Shown here piece after piece: positions 28,711 through 28,818 of a stretch of DNA of 28,818 nt (positions are counted from its first letter, which is position 1; each line of letters begins with the position of its first letter). A program made the translations under genes and the position numbers. Under the pieces are notes generated by a model. That model had not been told where the DNA came from, did not search any database, and worked only from the letters and a program-made list of their open reading frames with translations. The DNA lies in contig DFMV01000049.1 of the NCBI GenBank assembly GCA_002375765.1, positions 47,159 to 75,976 of the forward strand, in the 5' to 3' direction. This stretch comes from Rhizobiales bacterium UBA3584 (GTDB lineage Bacteria; Pseudomonadota; Alphaproteobacteria; Rhizobiales; Devosiaceae).

Positions 28711-28818
28711 TTATTGCTCCTTGAAGCGGTAGCCCACCCCATAGAGCGTTTCGATCATGTCAAAACTGTCGTCGGTGCTCTTGAACTTCTTGCGCAGCCG
28801 CTTGATGTGGCTGTCGAT
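28711..28818 (-). CDS. chvI: Response regulator ChvI, C-terminal end (cut by window edge)
   Basis: The last 35 codons of an OmpR-type response regulator read [12 protein letters not shown] and then [17 protein letters not shown], ending in TAA (28711-28713). This is the winged-helix recognition helix and beta hairpin. The position directly before chvG on the same strand identifies it as ChvI. It is the partner response regulator of ChvG; the receiver domain lies outside the window. Confidence 0.9.
   Translation of the reverse strand: MDSHIKRLRKKFKSTDDSFDMIETLYGVGYRFKEQ

Overview
This window reads as a piece of chromosome from a high-GC alphaproteobacterium, most likely Hyphomicrobiales and possibly Devosiaceae (Devosia/Pelagibacterium-like). 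The pointers are lineage-typical genes and order: MipZ, a DivL-type pseudo-kinase with Tyr at the phospho-acceptor position, ChvG/ChvI next to a short HprK with EIIA-Man and HPr, the trpF-trpB / trpA-accD-folC string, and an addB-addA-trxA cluster. CtrA-type (TTAA-N7-TTAA, TTAACCAT) and CcrM-type (GANTC) sites lie upstream of the cell-cycle genes. The genus is inference; no rRNA or tRNA gene was recognised.

Layout. (1) 1-1180, minus strand: the start of a putative nucleotidyltransferase-fold gene and mipZ, separated by two tandem palindromes. (2) 1307-2501, plus: a small arsR-VOC-GNAT operon behind a promoter that contains a perfect palindrome and may give a leaderless transcript. (3) 2539-6224, plus: sppA, ihfB, lapA, trpF, trpB. 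(4) 6225-9275: material separating trpB from trpA. It holds a 680-base intergenic stretch full of palindromic repeats, an operon of ArsR regulator, two-helix membrane protein, two DUF1801 proteins and an SRPBCC protein, then a DUF1127-like small protein gene with a strong terminator. (5) 9276-12489, plus: trpA, accD, folC. (6) 12490-12683: a convergent gap with a bidirectional terminator and a 115-base inverted-repeat element. (7) 23311-12684, minus: divL-tsaE-murU-addB-addA with overlaps or gaps of a few bases, then trxA. (8) 28818-23534, minus: chvI (partial), chvG, hprK, EIIA, HPr, a DUF2937 gene and ahcY.

How the genes fit together. The right end couples envelope stress sensing (ChvG/ChvI) to a regulatory phosphotransfer system (HprK, EIIA, HPr) and ends in the SAM-cycle gene ahcY, which has its own dyad-flanked promoter. 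The middle minus-strand block places a cell-cycle pseudo-kinase at the head of an apparent operon for tRNA t6A synthesis, muropeptide recycling and double-strand-break repair. The plus-strand block is housekeeping: tryptophan, fatty-acid and folate synthesis, broken by the accessory insert.

The most notable observations are the Tyr605 DivL with its CtrA/CcrM-rich upstream region, the canonical CtrA site at mipZ, the tandem palindromes before the first gene, the trpB/trpA interruption with its repeats and a hairpin-rich stretch, the absence of an amgK partner between tsaE and murU, and AccD that has lost its zinc-ribbon cysteines. I did not find a clear, wholly undescribed multi-gene system.
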